A stretch of DNA of 64,000 nucleotides, taken from the NCBI GenBank assembly GCA_043497085.1, contig JBIEKI010000006.1, one strand, 5' to 3'. Both the position numbers and the translations under genes were made by a program. Of this stretch, positions 1-9,074 are shown piece after piece; the stretch's first letter is position 1; every line of letters starts with the position of its first letter. The notes beneath the pieces are model-generated. The model ran no database searches and had not been told where the DNA came from. It was given only the letters and a program-made list of their open reading frames with translations. Source of the DNA: Thalassobacillus sp043497085 (GTDB taxonomy: Bacteria > Bacillota > Bacilli > Bacillales > Halobacillaceae).

Positions 1-519
1 GTGGTTGGTATTTGCGGAGGGTATCAAATGCTCGGAACCAAAGTAAGAGATCCTTACCAGGTGGAGACCAATCTTGAGGAAGTCCCTGGGCTGGACTTGC
101 TGCCGATCGAAACGACGCTTTCCAGAAACAAAAAGACGGTCCGATCGAGTGGAACCGTGAATTGGGATGGCCGTGCTTTTCCTGTGAAAGGGTATGAAAT
201 CCATGTGGGAACAACGGTTGCTGAGGATAATATAAGTCATTTCATTACCATGGATGACGGACAGATCGATGGTGCAAGCAATAAAAACGTTATTGGCACT
301 TATTTCCACGGGATATTCCATAACGATATTTTTCGGAGAGAACTTTTAAATTCGCTCCGAATTAAAAAAGGGTTGGAGACACTCCAGTCATCAACCTCCG
401 TCCAGCATTTTCAGGAACAGGAATTCGACCGGTTGGCAGCGCATGTCCGCAAGGCTATTGATATACCAAAGCTTTATGAACGACTAACTAAATTTGCAGA
501 AATTGGGGGAGTAAGATGA
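1..519 (+). CDS. cobQ: Cobyric acid synthase, C-terminal part (5' end outside window)
   Basis: Only the last 172 codons are present and the frame is open to the left edge, so the GTG at base 1 is not a real start. CobQ amidates the side chains of adenosylcobyrinic a,c-diamide using glutamine. What remains is the class I glutamine amidotransferase domain: GICGGYQMLG carries the nucleophile Cys (residue 5 here), and GTYFHGIFHND carries the catalytic His. It overlaps cobT by four bases (ATGA), which indicates translational coupling. Family assignment is firm, the gene is simply cut by the window edge. Confidence 0.95.
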   Translation: MVGICGGYQMLGTKVRDPYQVETNLEEVPGLDLLPIETTLSRNKKTVRSSGTVNWDGRAFPVKGYEIHVGTTVAEDNISHFITMDDGQIDGASNKNVIGTYFHGIFHNDIFRRELLNSLRIKKGLETLQSSTSVQHFQEQEFDRLAAHVRKAIDIPKLYERLTKFAEIGGVR

Positions 520-1568
520 ATAAACAATTGCAGGAAATTATCCAATCGATTGAACCAGTAAGCAAGGAAAGAATCACTGAAACTGCCCGTTACCTGGATA
601 CATTGACAAAACCTCCGGGAAGCCTCGGAAGGCTGGAGGAAATCGCTAAACAGCTTGCCGGCATTACTGAACAGGGAGTCCCACAGGTGTCCCCGCCGGG
701 AATCCTGGTGTTTGCCGGTGATCATGGCATTGTGGAAGAAGGGGTTTCTGCTTTTCCACAGGAAGTGACCGTACAGATGATTAGGAATTTTCTTGAGGGC
801 GGGGCAGCGATCAATGTCTTTGCCCGGCAAATTGGTGCATCCCTGCAGGTAGTCGATGTCGGTGCTGCCGGTGAGATAGACGATGATCGTCTCGTTTCAA
901 GAAAAATAGCTGCAGGCACAGCGAATTTTTTAAAAACGGATGCCATGACTGAAGCACAAATGGAAGCGGCGATATTGGCAGGTGCCGAGTCAGCGAACAC
1001 GATGATTGCCCGGGGAATAAAATGCCTCATCTTAGGTGAGATGGGTATTGGAAACACAACAGCAGCCAGCGCCCTGGTGGCTGTACTTACAGGCTACAGC
1101 GTGGAGCAGACAGTTGGTTACGGAACAGGCATTTCAGCAGAGAGAAAGCTTCACAAAAGCAGGATTATTGAAGAAGCGATCAGGCATCGTGACCCAAACC
1201 CTGACACCCCGTTAGATGTGCTCCAAAAGCTGGGCGGCTATGAGATTGCCGCCATTTCAGGGGCGGTTCTGGCAGCTGCACAGTCCGGAATTCCTGTATT
1301 CATGGATGGATTTATCTGTACATCCGGTGCAATGGTAGCTGTCCGGCTTAACCCGTACATAAAAGATTATCTGTTTGCGGGGCATGTATCACAAGAACCG
1401 GGTCATAAAATCGCCCTCGAGGACATCGGGTCCGCACCGTTATTGGATCTCGGGCTGAAGCTGGGTGAAGGGACAGGTGCAGCTCTTGCCTTTCCGGTAC
1501 TGGAAGCGGCAGCAAGAATGCGGAATGAAATGGCTACCTTCGATGAGGCCAGCGTTACGAACAAGTAA
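516..1568 (+). CDS. cobT: Nicotinate-nucleotide--dimethylbenzimidazole phosphoribosyltransferase
   Basis: CobT makes alpha-ribazole-5'-phosphate from the lower-ligand base and nicotinate mononucleotide, the step before CobS. The 350-residue length is normal for the family. The N-terminal segment LTKPPGSLGRLE (residues 31-42) is the family signature; GDHGIVEEGVS (about 68-78) and the glycine-rich GEMGIGNTT (about 174-182) are also characteristic. The near-C-terminal Glu that acts as base lies in the LKLGEGTGAAL stretch. The start overlaps the cobQ stop by four bases. The base substrate is probably supplied by the BluB encoded at 9986. Confidence 0.96.
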   Translation: MNKQLQEIIQSIEPVSKERITETARYLDTLTKPPGSLGRLEEIAKQLAGITEQGVPQVSPPGILVFAGDHGIVEEGVSAFPQEVTVQMIRNFLEGGAAINVFARQIGASLQVVDVGAAGEIDDDRLVSRKIAAGTANFLKTDAMTEAQMEAAILAGAESANTMIARGIKCLILGEMGIGNTTAASALVAVLTGYSVEQTVGYGTGISAERKLHKSRIIEEAIRHRDPNPDTPLDVLQKLGGYEIAAISGAVLAAAQSGIPVFMDGFICTSGAMVAVRLNPYIKDYLFAGHVSQEPGHKIALEDIGSAPLLDLGLKLGEGTGAALAFPVLEAAARMRNEMATFDEASVTNK

Positions 1569-1653
1569 CCTCACGAAAAAGCCTATTTAAAATGAGGGAG
1601 ATTATTGCGAAAAACAAACCGTGGTTGCTAAATAGAAAGGAAGTATGTGAAAA

Positions 1654-2658
1654 ATGATGGCAAGTAAAGCGAAAATATCGTTATTTTCTATACTGCTGGC
1701 AGTCCTGTTGGCTGTGATGGCCGGATGCGGGGTGACAGAAGAAGGGAACGAAGGCAAGAAAAGTACGAATGAACCAGCAGACCAAAGTGAAGAAACGCAA
1801 GGGGAAGCTTCTGGGAACTCCTTCCCGGTGACCGTAGAAGATGGGTCAGGCGGGCAAGTAGAAATAGAGTCAGAACCGGAAACGATTGTTTCGGTACAGG
1901 CAAGCAACACGGAAATCGCGTTTGCACTCGATCAGGGAGAGAAAATGATCGGTGTCTCGGATTACTGTAATTACCCGGCAGAAACGAAAGACATTGAAAA
2001 GGTCGGCGGCCAGGAAATGAACGTCGAAAAGATTCTGTCACTGATGCCGGATATGGTGCTGGTAACCACCTTCCACCATGAAAATCATGCCGCTGTGCTC
2101 GAGCAATTTGAGCAAGCGGGCATCGATGTTGTGGTCGTTGATGATGCTAATTCATTCGATGCCGTGTATAACAATATTCAACTTGTTGGAAAAGCAACAG
2201 GAAGTTCAGACGAGGCGACTGCACTCATAGAAGATATGGAAACACGCTTAGCTGATGTGAAAGAAAAAGCACTACAAGTGGAAGAGAAGAAAAAGGTTTG
2301 GGTCGAAGTCGCGCCTGCCCCTGATATTTTCACAACTGGTTCAGGGACGTTCATGCACGAAATGCTGGAAGCGATCAACGCAGAAAACGCAGCCAAAGAG
2401 GAAGAAGGATGGGTCAAGTTTACAGAAGAAGAAGCAGTAAATTTAGATCCGGAAGTAATTATTACGACCTATGGTTATTATATGGACAACCCAGAAAATC
2501 AGGTGCTGAAACGCGAGGGGTGGAGTGAGGTGAATGCGGTTGAAGACGAGCAGGTTTTTGAGGTCGACAATGACACCGTTACAAGACCCGGCCCACGTTT
2601 AATCGATGGAGTGGAGAGACTTGGAGAACTCATTTACCCGGAAGTTTTCAGTGGATAA
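1654..2658 (+). CDS. btuF: Cobalamin/corrinoid ABC transporter substrate-binding lipoprotein
   Basis: This is a 334-residue extracellular binding protein. The N-terminus has basic residues, a hydrophobic stretch and a lipobox AVMAGC around residues 20-25, so it should be a lipoprotein anchored to the outer face of the membrane. An acidic, Gln/Glu-rich linker (about 26-55) is followed by a periplasmic-binding fold of the BtuF/FecB type, starting at VTVEDGSGGQVEIES. It sits inside a cobalamin operon and is followed by matching permease and ATPase genes. Corrinoid as ligand is inferred from this context; siderophore-binding relatives look similar. The start has AAAGGAAG upstream. Confidence 0.85.
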   Translation: MMASKAKISLFSILLAVLLAVMAGCGVTEEGNEGKKSTNEPADQSEETQGEASGNSFPVTVEDGSGGQVEIESEPETIVSVQASNTEIAFALDQGEKMIGVSDYCNYPAETKDIEKVGGQEMNVEKILSLMPDMVLVTTFHHENHAAVLEQFEQAGIDVVVVDDANSFDAVYNNIQLVGKATGSSDEATALIEDMETRLADVKEKALQVEEKKKVWVEVAPAPDIFTTGSGTFMHEMLEAINAENAAKEEEGWVKFTEEEAVNLDPEVIITTYGYYMDNPENQVLKREGWSEVNAVEDEQVFEVDNDTVTRPGPRLIDGVERLGELIYPEVFSG

Positions 2659-3685
2659 AACAGTATGGATGTATATATTCAGTGGAGGATTTGTACTTAG
2701 TGCAGCTCTTCTTGGTTTATTTGTCAGCAGTGTATCTTTTCCTTTAACTGCTGTTCTGGACGTGCTGGCAGAGAAAATGTTCGGTAGTGACATCTTCGGG
2801 CATGAGGCAGCCAGTAATATCGAGGTCATCATATGGGAAATACGTTTTCCCCGGGTGTTGCTGGCGTTATTTGTCGGAGCCTCGTTATCGATTGCCGGCG
2901 CATCTTTCCAGGGACTTTTAAGAAATCCGCTGGCCGACCCGTACACGATCGGTGTTTCGTCAGGAGCGGCACTTGGGGCAGTTTCCGTGCTTTATTTTCA
3001 AATCTCCATCGCTTTTCTGGGGAGCTATACTTTACCTGTCGTTGCTATACTTGGCGGGTTCATCACGATGATGATCGTTTTTATTATCACCAGGCTCTCC
3101 AGCCGGGATTTGAATATTGAGACGATCATCCTTGCTGGGATCATTATCAGCGCCTTCATCGGTGCAGTCATCTCTCTGATTATCGCACTCAGCGACAGAG
3201 AGGATATGCGTCAGGTTCTTTACTGGCTGATGGGAAATATCGGTATGAGAGGGTGGAGTCACGTACAGCTGATCGTTCCGTTTTTCATCGTGGGTGTCAT
3301 TCTCCTGTTGTCACGCACGCATGACCTGAATGCTTTTGCACTGGGGGAGGAATCAGCCGGTCACCTCGGAGTCAATGTCCAAGGAGGAAAAGTCCTGATT
3401 TTAGTCGGAGCCTCGTTACTGACGGGTGCGTCTGTCGCTGTTTCCGGATCGATCGGCTTCGTCGGTCTCGTCATCCCGCACTTTGTCAGGCTGATCACTG
3501 GACCGGATCATAAGCATGTTTTGCCATTGTCAATGTTGACAGGTGGGGGATTTCTGGTCCTGGCCGATTTGATCTCGAGGGCAATCATCGCACCGAAGGA
3601 ATTGCCGATCGGTGTCATTACCGCTCTGATTGGCGCGCCGATATTTGCAGTGCTGCTGGTTCGTGAACGGATGAGAAAGGGGTGA
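2651..3685 (+). CDS. btuC: Cobalamin ABC transporter permease (FecCD/BtuC family)
   Basis: This is a polytopic membrane protein of the FecCD family with about nine or ten hydrophobic helices. The typical FecCD motifs are visible: LRNPLADPYTIGVSSGAALG and SGSIGFVGLVIPHFVR. I prefer the GTG at 2651 (344 residues), which has GGAAG seven bases upstream and overlaps the btuF stop by eight bases. An ATG at 2606 would extend it by 15 residues but has no ribosome binding site and a 53-base overlap. It forms the import channel with the fused ATPase encoded immediately downstream. Confidence 0.9.
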   Translation: MDKTVWMYIFSGGFVLSAALLGLFVSSVSFPLTAVLDVLAEKMFGSDIFGHEAASNIEVIIWEIRFPRVLLALFVGASLSIAGASFQGLLRNPLADPYTIGVSSGAALGAVSVLYFQISIAFLGSYTLPVVAILGGFITMMIVFIITRLSSRDLNIETIILAGIIISAFIGAVISLIIALSDREDMRQVLYWLMGNIGMRGWSHVQLIVPFFIVGVILLLSRTHDLNAFALGEESAGHLGVNVQGGKVLILVGASLLTGASVAVSGSIGFVGLVIPHFVRLITGPDHKHVLPLSMLTGGGFLVLADLISRAIIAPKELPIGVITALIGAPIFAVLLVRERMRKG

Positions 3686-3689
3686 AAGC

Positions 3690-5153
3690 ATGATAGAAGC
3701 GAATGGCCTGGCAGGCGGATACCAGAAGGAGGATATCCTTACAGATATCAACCTGATTATCGAAGAAGGTGATTTTTTTGCGTTAATAGGACCGAATGGC
3801 AGTGGGAAAACGACCCTGCTAAGGCTGATGGCCGGAGCTTTGCAGCCTTCCCATGGAAGTATTTACGTATCTGGTATACCGATTCAATCGTATTCCTCCA
3901 GAAAAAAAGCGAAAATGATGGCAGTGCTCGCACAGAATTCCCATGTGGAATTTGATTTTTCCGTCGAAGAAATTGTCATGCTCGGGCGCTATCCCCATCA
4001 AAAAGGATGGATCAAGCATATTTCTCCCAGGGACAAGGAAGTCGTTTCCGAAGTGATGAAGCAGACGGAAGTCTACCATTACCGGGACAAGCCGTTTAAG
4101 TGGCTGAGTGGCGGGGAAAAGCAGCGCGTACTGTTGGCAAAAGCCCTTGCCCAGGAGCCGAAACTCCTGTTTTTAGATGAGCCGACCAACCATTTGGACG
4201 TCAAACACACGGTCGATATGCTGCAGCACTTGAAAGAGCACCAGAAAAATCGCCAGATGACGATTGTGGCCATCCTTCATGACCTGAACACGGCAGCTTT
4301 ATTTGCTGACAAGTTTGCTGCTCTTCATCAAGGCCGGCTGGTGAAAAAGGGTGATCTCTCTGTATTAAAAAATGAAGCTTTACTGCAACAAGTATATGGG
4401 GTTGATATCAAGCACCATAGCCATCCTACGCTTGCAAAACCCCAGATGCTCGTCGCTCCTGAAAAAATGGAGGAGCCAAATCTTCGTACCCTGGAGGCTG
4501 AGGTGGAGCAGAATGAGCAGTACATTCATATTGCCTTCCCTCGTCCGCTCCGGGTGCTATCCAACGCGGTTTCAGGGGGAGGGCTGCAGTGGCACAGCCA
4601 TTTTTGTAATTTTCACGTGCCAAAAAACTACGATTGCCAGGATCCTGCTGCCGATGTACTCGGATGGCTGGAGGATGCGAAAATTCCTGCTGGGGACACA
4701 TTGGGGATGATGACGGCAGTCAAGCTTGCGGACCAGGCGTTCGTAAGAGAGACGATCATGGACACGCCTGTTTTCACGGTCGTTACCGCCGGTGTCGGCA
4801 ATGCTGTAGATATTACAGAAAATCACCCGGCAGAGGAAAAATGGCAGGTCGGTACCATTAATATCATGGTGTTTGTTGATTTCCATTTGACGGATGGGGC
4901 ATTCGTCAATGCTGTCCAGTCCGCAACCGAAGCAAAAACGAAGGCACTGGCGGACATGCAGGTTGCAGACTCGGCTACAAAGACCATTGCCACTGGAACA
5001 TCAACCGACAGCATCGCTATTGCTGCAACCCAACAGGGAGAATCAACCCCGTATGCAGGCTCCGGAACCAGAGTAGGAAAAGCGATTGGACAAAGTGTCT
5101 ATCGTGCTGTCACCGAAGCGATCGAAAACTATCGACAGAGGACGGACACGTAG
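3690..5153 (+). CDS. Fusion of BtuD-type ATPase and CbiZ adenosylcobinamide amidohydrolase
   Basis: This 487-residue protein has two parts. Residues 1 to about 255 are an ABC ATPase: Walker A GPNGSGKTT (about 34-42), signature LSGGEKQR (about 136-143), Walker B LLFLDEPT, and switch His in ILHDLN. From about residue 275 the sequence matches the CbiZ family, with VSGGGLQWHSHFCNFHVPKN and, near the end, the conserved GTSTDSIAIAATQQG stretch. CbiZ cleaves the aminopropanol arm from adenosylcobinamide to give cobyric acid, letting cells remodel imported corrinoids. The fusion ties import directly to salvage. It starts four bases after the btuC stop. Confidence 0.9.
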   Translation: MIEANGLAGGYQKEDILTDINLIIEEGDFFALIGPNGSGKTTLLRLMAGALQPSHGSIYVSGIPIQSYSSRKKAKMMAVLAQNSHVEFDFSVEEIVMLGRYPHQKGWIKHISPRDKEVVSEVMKQTEVYHYRDKPFKWLSGGEKQRVLLAKALAQEPKLLFLDEPTNHLDVKHTVDMLQHLKEHQKNRQMTIVAILHDLNTAALFADKFAALHQGRLVKKGDLSVLKNEALLQQVYGVDIKHHSHPTLAKPQMLVAPEKMEEPNLRTLEAEVEQNEQYIHIAFPRPLRVLSNAVSGGGLQWHSHFCNFHVPKNYDCQDPAADVLGWLEDAKIPAGDTLGMMTAVKLADQAFVRETIMDTPVFTVVTAGVGNAVDITENHPAEEKWQVGTINIMVFVDFHLTDGAFVNAVQSATEAKTKALADMQVADSATKTIATGTSTDSIAIAATQQGESTPYAGSGTRVGKAIGQSVYRAVTEAIENYRQRTDT

Positions 5154-6107
5154 ATGGGTTTCTTGGAATATCACCTGTATCTTATCCTGGCTGCGATTAT
5201 TCTCGACCTGGTCATCGGTGATCCTAAATTTTTTCCTCATCCGGTAGTGATCATAGGAAAGTTGATTACTTTTTTGGATGAAAAATGGAACAAGGGAAGG
5301 CACCGGATGGCGAATGGATTCCTGCTGCTTGGGACTGTTACTGTTATAACCTATATTTCAATTGGCATGGTTGTATACCTGGCTGGACGGGTTTCTTTCT
5401 GGGCAGGAGCGGCGCTGGAGGTATACTTAATCTCCTCTACGATAGCGATCAAAGGCTTACAGAAGGCAGGTGAAGAAGTAGGTAAGCCATTGCGTGAAGG
5501 CTCCCTTACTTTGGCGCGGGAGAAACTCAGCTATATCGTTGGCCGCGATACGGAATCGTTAGACGAGTCCGAAATTGTTCGTGGAACAGTTGAAACGGTT
5601 GCAGAGAATACGGTGGATGGCATTACCGCTCCGCTATTCTGGGCGCTCATCGGGGGAGCCCCGCTTGCCATGATCTACCGGGCCGTGAACACACTCGATT
5701 CCATGGTCGGGTATAAAAATGAGCGATATGAAGCATTCGGGTTTGCTTCTGCCCGCTTTGATGACCTGGTCAATTGGATACCTGCAAGGATTACGGCAGT
5801 TTGTATGTGGATCGCCGCATCGATTTACCCGGCATTTCACAAGAGGAATGCCTATCGGGTTACATTACGTGATGCCAGCAAGCACCCAAGTCCGAACAGC
5901 GGCTGGCCGGAGGCGATGACCGCAGGTTTGCTCGGTGTCCAGCTTGGCGGCGTCAATACTTACAAAGGGGTCGTATCCAATAGCAGCAAAATCGGTAACA
6001 CTCTAACAGAACTGAAAACAGAACATATAGCCCAGTCGATTAACATCATGCATGGCGGCTGGCTGGTATTTATTCTATTTTTAAGCGGATGGTTAATCGT
6101 AAGTTAG
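5154..6107 (+). CDS. cbiB: Adenosylcobinamide-phosphate synthase (CbiB/CobD family)
   Basis: This 317-residue integral membrane protein attaches aminopropanol phosphate to cobyric acid. Family hallmarks are the N-terminal DLVIGDPKFFPHPVVIIGK (about 20-38), VRGTVETVAENTVDGITAPLFWA split over about 143-163, and PNSGWPEAMTAGLLGVQLGG (about 248-267). The ATG directly follows the stop of the preceding fusion gene with no gap, so translation is likely coupled. It uses the threonine-derived arm made by the next gene, and it can re-use cobyric acid released by the CbiZ domain upstream. Confidence 0.95.
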   Translation: MGFLEYHLYLILAAIILDLVIGDPKFFPHPVVIIGKLITFLDEKWNKGRHRMANGFLLLGTVTVITYISIGMVVYLAGRVSFWAGAALEVYLISSTIAIKGLQKAGEEVGKPLREGSLTLAREKLSYIVGRDTESLDESEIVRGTVETVAENTVDGITAPLFWALIGGAPLAMIYRAVNTLDSMVGYKNERYEAFGFASARFDDLVNWIPARITAVCMWIAASIYPAFHKRNAYRVTLRDASKHPSPNSGWPEAMTAGLLGVQLGGVNTYKGVVSNSSKIGNTLTELKTEHIAQSINIMHGGWLVFILFLSGWLIVS

Positions 6108-6118
6108 GAGGAAACGTT

Positions 6119-7201
6119 ATGGTACTACCTGCACACGGTGGACAGCCTGCCCGTATTGCCGCTTCTATTGGCATGGAAGCGGAAGGGAGAGTCTATGATT
6201 TCAGTGCCAACATTAATCCCATTGGTCCGCCGGCCTGGCTGTCTGATCAGCTACCCCGGCTTATGAAGGAAACAGCGAACTATCCAGACCCTGAATATAA
6301 AGAGGCGTACGCTGCTCTTTCCAGACACGAAGGGATGAATCCGGAACAGCTGCTATTGACCAATGGAGGAGCGGAAGCCATTTTTCTAATCGCCCAGTTA
6401 TTTCATGGAAAAAAAGCATTGATCATCGATCCGACTTTTTCTGAATATGAGCGGGCCTGTCGTGCATTCGACTTGGAGATTACACATCTCTGGTTAAATC
6501 AGGCGTTCCAGTTTCCTGTGGAAGCGATGGCGCAGGCAATGGCTGATGTGGAAGTCGTATTCCTGTGCCGGCCGAATAATCCGACGGGAACGTTTTTGCC
6601 TTTTACAGAATTGGAATATTTACTAAAACTCGGACTGGAGACGGACACGACGATTGTCATAGATGAAGCATTTGTGCATTTTCTTTTTGAAACGAAGCTT
6701 TCTGTTAAGAAGCTGCTCGCTTTCTATCCTAACCTGATTGTCCTTCGGTCGTTAACAAAGATTTTTGCCATTCCCGGCCTGCGGGCAGGCTATATCATGG
6801 CTGGCGGTGACTGGATTCAGAAACTGCAGAAAAAGCAGCCGCCATGGAGCGTCAACGGGATAACAGCGGGCTTATTGCCAGCACTGCTGTCCGATAGAGC
6901 CTTTATGGCAGCGACGAAAGAGTGGCGGAAGGGTGAGTGTGAGAAACTTGCGGAAAATCTGACAGCCCTTGGTTTTATACATACCATATCAAGCGTCAAC
7001 TTCTATTTACTGAAGGACGGAAACAGACCAAACGACACAGAGAAGCTGTTCCAGTTTTTAGTAGCAAATAACATCATTCCCAGGCATACAGACAATTTCA
7101 AAGGGCTCGATGGCCGTTACCTGAGGTTTGCTGTCAGGAGTGCGGATGAAAATGATTATCTGCTCCATGTGCTGAAAAAATGGAGGGATCAGCCATGTTG
7201 A
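6119..7201 (+). CDS. cobD: L-threonine-O-3-phosphate decarboxylase
   Basis: This is a PLP-dependent fold-type I enzyme of 360 residues, similar to histidinol-phosphate aminotransferase, that makes (R)-1-aminopropan-2-yl phosphate for CbiB. Seen: DFSANINPIGPP near the N-terminus, CRPNNPTGTF (Asn-Pro pair contacting PLP), VIDEAFVHF, and LRSLTKIFAIPGLRAGYI with the Schiff-base Lys in SLTK. I chose the ATG at 6119, which has AGGAGG with ideal spacing. An upstream in-frame ATG at 6089 lacks a site and would overlap cbiB. It overlaps cobU by seven bases. Confidence 0.93.
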   Translation: MVLPAHGGQPARIAASIGMEAEGRVYDFSANINPIGPPAWLSDQLPRLMKETANYPDPEYKEAYAALSRHEGMNPEQLLLTNGGAEAIFLIAQLFHGKKALIIDPTFSEYERACRAFDLEITHLWLNQAFQFPVEAMAQAMADVEVVFLCRPNNPTGTFLPFTELEYLLKLGLETDTTIVIDEAFVHFLFETKLSVKKLLAFYPNLIVLRSLTKIFAIPGLRAGYIMAGGDWIQKLQKKQPPWSVNGITAGLLPALLSDRAFMAATKEWRKGECEKLAENLTALGFIHTISSVNFYLLKDGNRPNDTEKLFQFLVANNIIPRHTDNFKGLDGRYLRFAVRSADENDYLLHVLKKWRDQPC

Positions 7202-7728
7202 CCTTCATTTCCGGTGGTGCCCGATCGGGAAAAAGCAGCTTTGCAGAAAAGCTGGCACTGGAAAGCTATCACAAACATAAGGATGGAAATCTGTATTACG
7301 TCGCAACTTCCGTGCCATCTGATGAAGAAATGGAAGCACGGATCGCCCGCCATCGTGGCGATCGAGGGGAAGAATGGCAAACCATCGAGGCTTCGCTGCA
7401 TGTTAAAGATAGATTATGTAATTTACCAACAGAAAGTACCGTGCTGATCGACTGTCTGACCGTATGGCTTAGTAACATGCTGTACATCGGCCAGGCAGGA
7501 TGGGAGACGATCATGCAGGAAGTAAGCGGCTGGATTCAGACAGCCCAAGCACAGCAGTTGAACTTATATATTGTCTCCAATGATGTGAATGAAGGGCTAC
7601 CGTCGTATGTGGACAGTGTTGCTTCCTATACCTGCATGCTGGAAAAGCTGCACAAGTATATCATTTCTAGTGCAGAGAAAGTCTATCAGGTGATTGCTGG
7701 ACTTCCTGTCAAATGGAAGGATGATTGA
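7195..7728 (+). CDS. cobU: Adenosylcobinamide kinase / guanylyltransferase (CobU)
   Basis: CobU phosphorylates adenosylcobinamide and transfers GMP to it. This 177-residue copy has a clear P-loop, GGARSGKSSFAE, at the N-terminus and the EEMEARIARHR segment containing the His that carries GMP in characterised CobU. The C-terminal half (VNEGLPSYVDSVASYTCML) departs from the usual GLGIVPE...RRFRDLAG form seen in many CobU proteins. The start at 7195 has GGAGG eight bases upstream; an in-frame ATG at 7180 is less likely. See also the second CobU-like protein at 9029. Confidence 0.88.
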   Translation: MLTFISGGARSGKSSFAEKLALESYHKHKDGNLYYVATSVPSDEEMEARIARHRGDRGEEWQTIEASLHVKDRLCNLPTESTVLIDCLTVWLSNMLYIGQAGWETIMQEVSGWIQTAQAQQLNLYIVSNDVNEGLPSYVDSVASYTCMLEKLHKYIISSAEKVYQVIAGLPVKWKDD

Positions 7729-8505
7729 ATGAAAGGGTTTGGTTATGGACTGGTGCTTGCCTTGCAATTTCTGACAAGGGTCCCGCTGCCCGTTAATGTA
7801 CCGTGGGAAAAAGCCGTACTGAAGGGAGCGTTGAAGTCTTTTAGTCTAGTTGGTTTGATCATAGGATTCCTGGTGATGGGGGTCTCCATTTTGGCTGATG
7901 GCTGGATGCCGGCATGGTTTACAGCTCTTTTACTCTTATCTGTCTGGACTGCGTTGACGGGTGGACTTCATCTCGATGGTTTGATGGATGTGGCGGATGC
8001 TATCGGGTCAAATGCACCGGTAGAAAAGAAGCTGACAATTATGAAGGACCCCCACATTGGAAGTTTCGCTATGTTGACACTAATTTTTTACCTGTTATGG
8101 AAACTGGCACTCATTTATGGTTTATTGACCAGTGGAATAATCATGGATGATTTCCTGACTGCTGTAATGTTTCTGCTGGTACCGGCCTGCAGCAGATTCC
8201 TTGCGATTTTACTATTACGAACCACACCGACGGTCAAAAGAAAAGGACTTGCTTTCACGTGGCAGGAACACTTGACTAATAGAGATGTCATTGCCGTACT
8301 GCTGCCAATTGTACTTATCGGGTTATTTGTGCCGGACGCCTGGTTTCTTCTTGTTGGTTATGGACTATTTTTCTATTTTTTACGTGGATGGTTTCTCACC
8401 AAATTCCATGGAATTAATGGTGATATGTTAGGTGCAGCGATAGAAGGGGGAGAGCTATGGGGATTGATGATGGTGTATCTGTTTATTTTATCCGGCACGG
8501 GCTGA
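7729..8505 (+). CDS. cobS: Adenosylcobinamide-GDP ribazoletransferase (cobalamin synthase)
   Basis: CobS joins alpha-ribazole (or its phosphate) to AdoCbi-GDP to finish the nucleotide loop. This 258-residue membrane protein has six or seven hydrophobic segments. It contains the family motifs LQFLTRVPLPV near the N-terminus and GGLHLDGLMDVADAIGS (about 81-97), whose Asp residues bind metal. GINGDMLGAAIE near the C-terminus is also conserved. The ATG immediately follows the cobU stop (TGAATG). The 3' end overlaps the next reading frame by 49 bases, a longer overlap than elsewhere in this operon. Confidence 0.95.
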   Translation: MKGFGYGLVLALQFLTRVPLPVNVPWEKAVLKGALKSFSLVGLIIGFLVMGVSILADGWMPAWFTALLLLSVWTALTGGLHLDGLMDVADAIGSNAPVEKKLTIMKDPHIGSFAMLTLIFYLLWKLALIYGLLTSGIIMDDFLTAVMFLLVPACSRFLAILLLRTTPTVKRKGLAFTWQEHLTNRDVIAVLLPIVLIGLFVPDAWFLLVGYGLFFYFLRGWFLTKFHGINGDMLGAAIEGGELWGLMMVYLFILSGTG

Positions 8506-9074
8506 CCCAATGGAACAAAGAAAAGCGTTATCTCGGTCACTCGGATGAGCCATTACTGCCGGAACTTCTGTATGATTCTCGATTATTGAAGCAACAATTA
8601 TCGACGCAGTCGTTAGATCAGATTTTTACGAGTGACCTGAGGAGATGCATGGAAACGACCGAATATCTTGTTCCTGATAAGCCAGCTTGTGCGGACCCAA
8701 ATCTCCGTGAAATAGATTTCGGTGATTGGGAGGGGAAGACACACCATGAACTCGAGAACGACCCTATGTATCAGCACTGGATCAATCACTGGCAGATGTC
8801 AGCACCGCCTCATGGCGAAAACTATCAATCCTTCCGTAAGCGTGTCCGGTCATTTTTAAATGACATACTGAAGAGAGATGATAGAAAAAACGTGTTAGTA
8901 GTCACCCATGGCGGCGTTATTCGGGAAGTCATGAATGGATTTATTCCCGCGTTATCCTTTGCAGATTCTAAAATTCCTCACGGGAAAGGCGTCAGAATGT
9001 TATTCAATCAGTCTGGAGGTGACTGGAAATGCAGCTCGTGGTCGGCGGTGCCTATAGTGGAAAAAGAAAATTAG
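8457..9074 (+). CDS. cobC: Histidine phosphatase, probable alpha-ribazole phosphatase
   Basis: This is a 205-residue member of the phosphoglycerate-mutase-like phosphatase family. The phospho-accepting His is in FIRHGLTQWN (about 11-20), a second Arg/Glu set is in LREIDFGDWEG, and the second catalytic His is in VVTHGGVIREV. Position directly after cobS supports removal of the phosphate from alpha-ribazole-5'-phosphate or adenosylcobalamin phosphate. It starts within cobS (ATG at 8457 preceded by GGGGGAG) and itself overlaps the next gene by 46 bases. A second phosphatase follows at 9462, so the division of labour is uncertain. Confidence 0.85.
   Translation: MGIDDGVSVYFIRHGLTQWNKEKRYLGHSDEPLLPELLYDSRLLKQQLSTQSLDQIFTSDLRRCMETTEYLVPDKPACADPNLREIDFGDWEGKTHHELENDPMYQHWINHWQMSAPPHGENYQSFRKRVRSFLNDILKRDDRKNVLVVTHGGVIREVMNGFIPALSFADSKIPHGKGVRMLFNQSGGDWKCSSWSAVPIVEKEN

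Noticed and set aside
1569..1653. Cobalamin riboswitch between cobT and btuF
   Set aside because: The gap is only 85 bases, too short for the aptamer, and shows no B12-box. Any riboswitch is probably upstream of the window.
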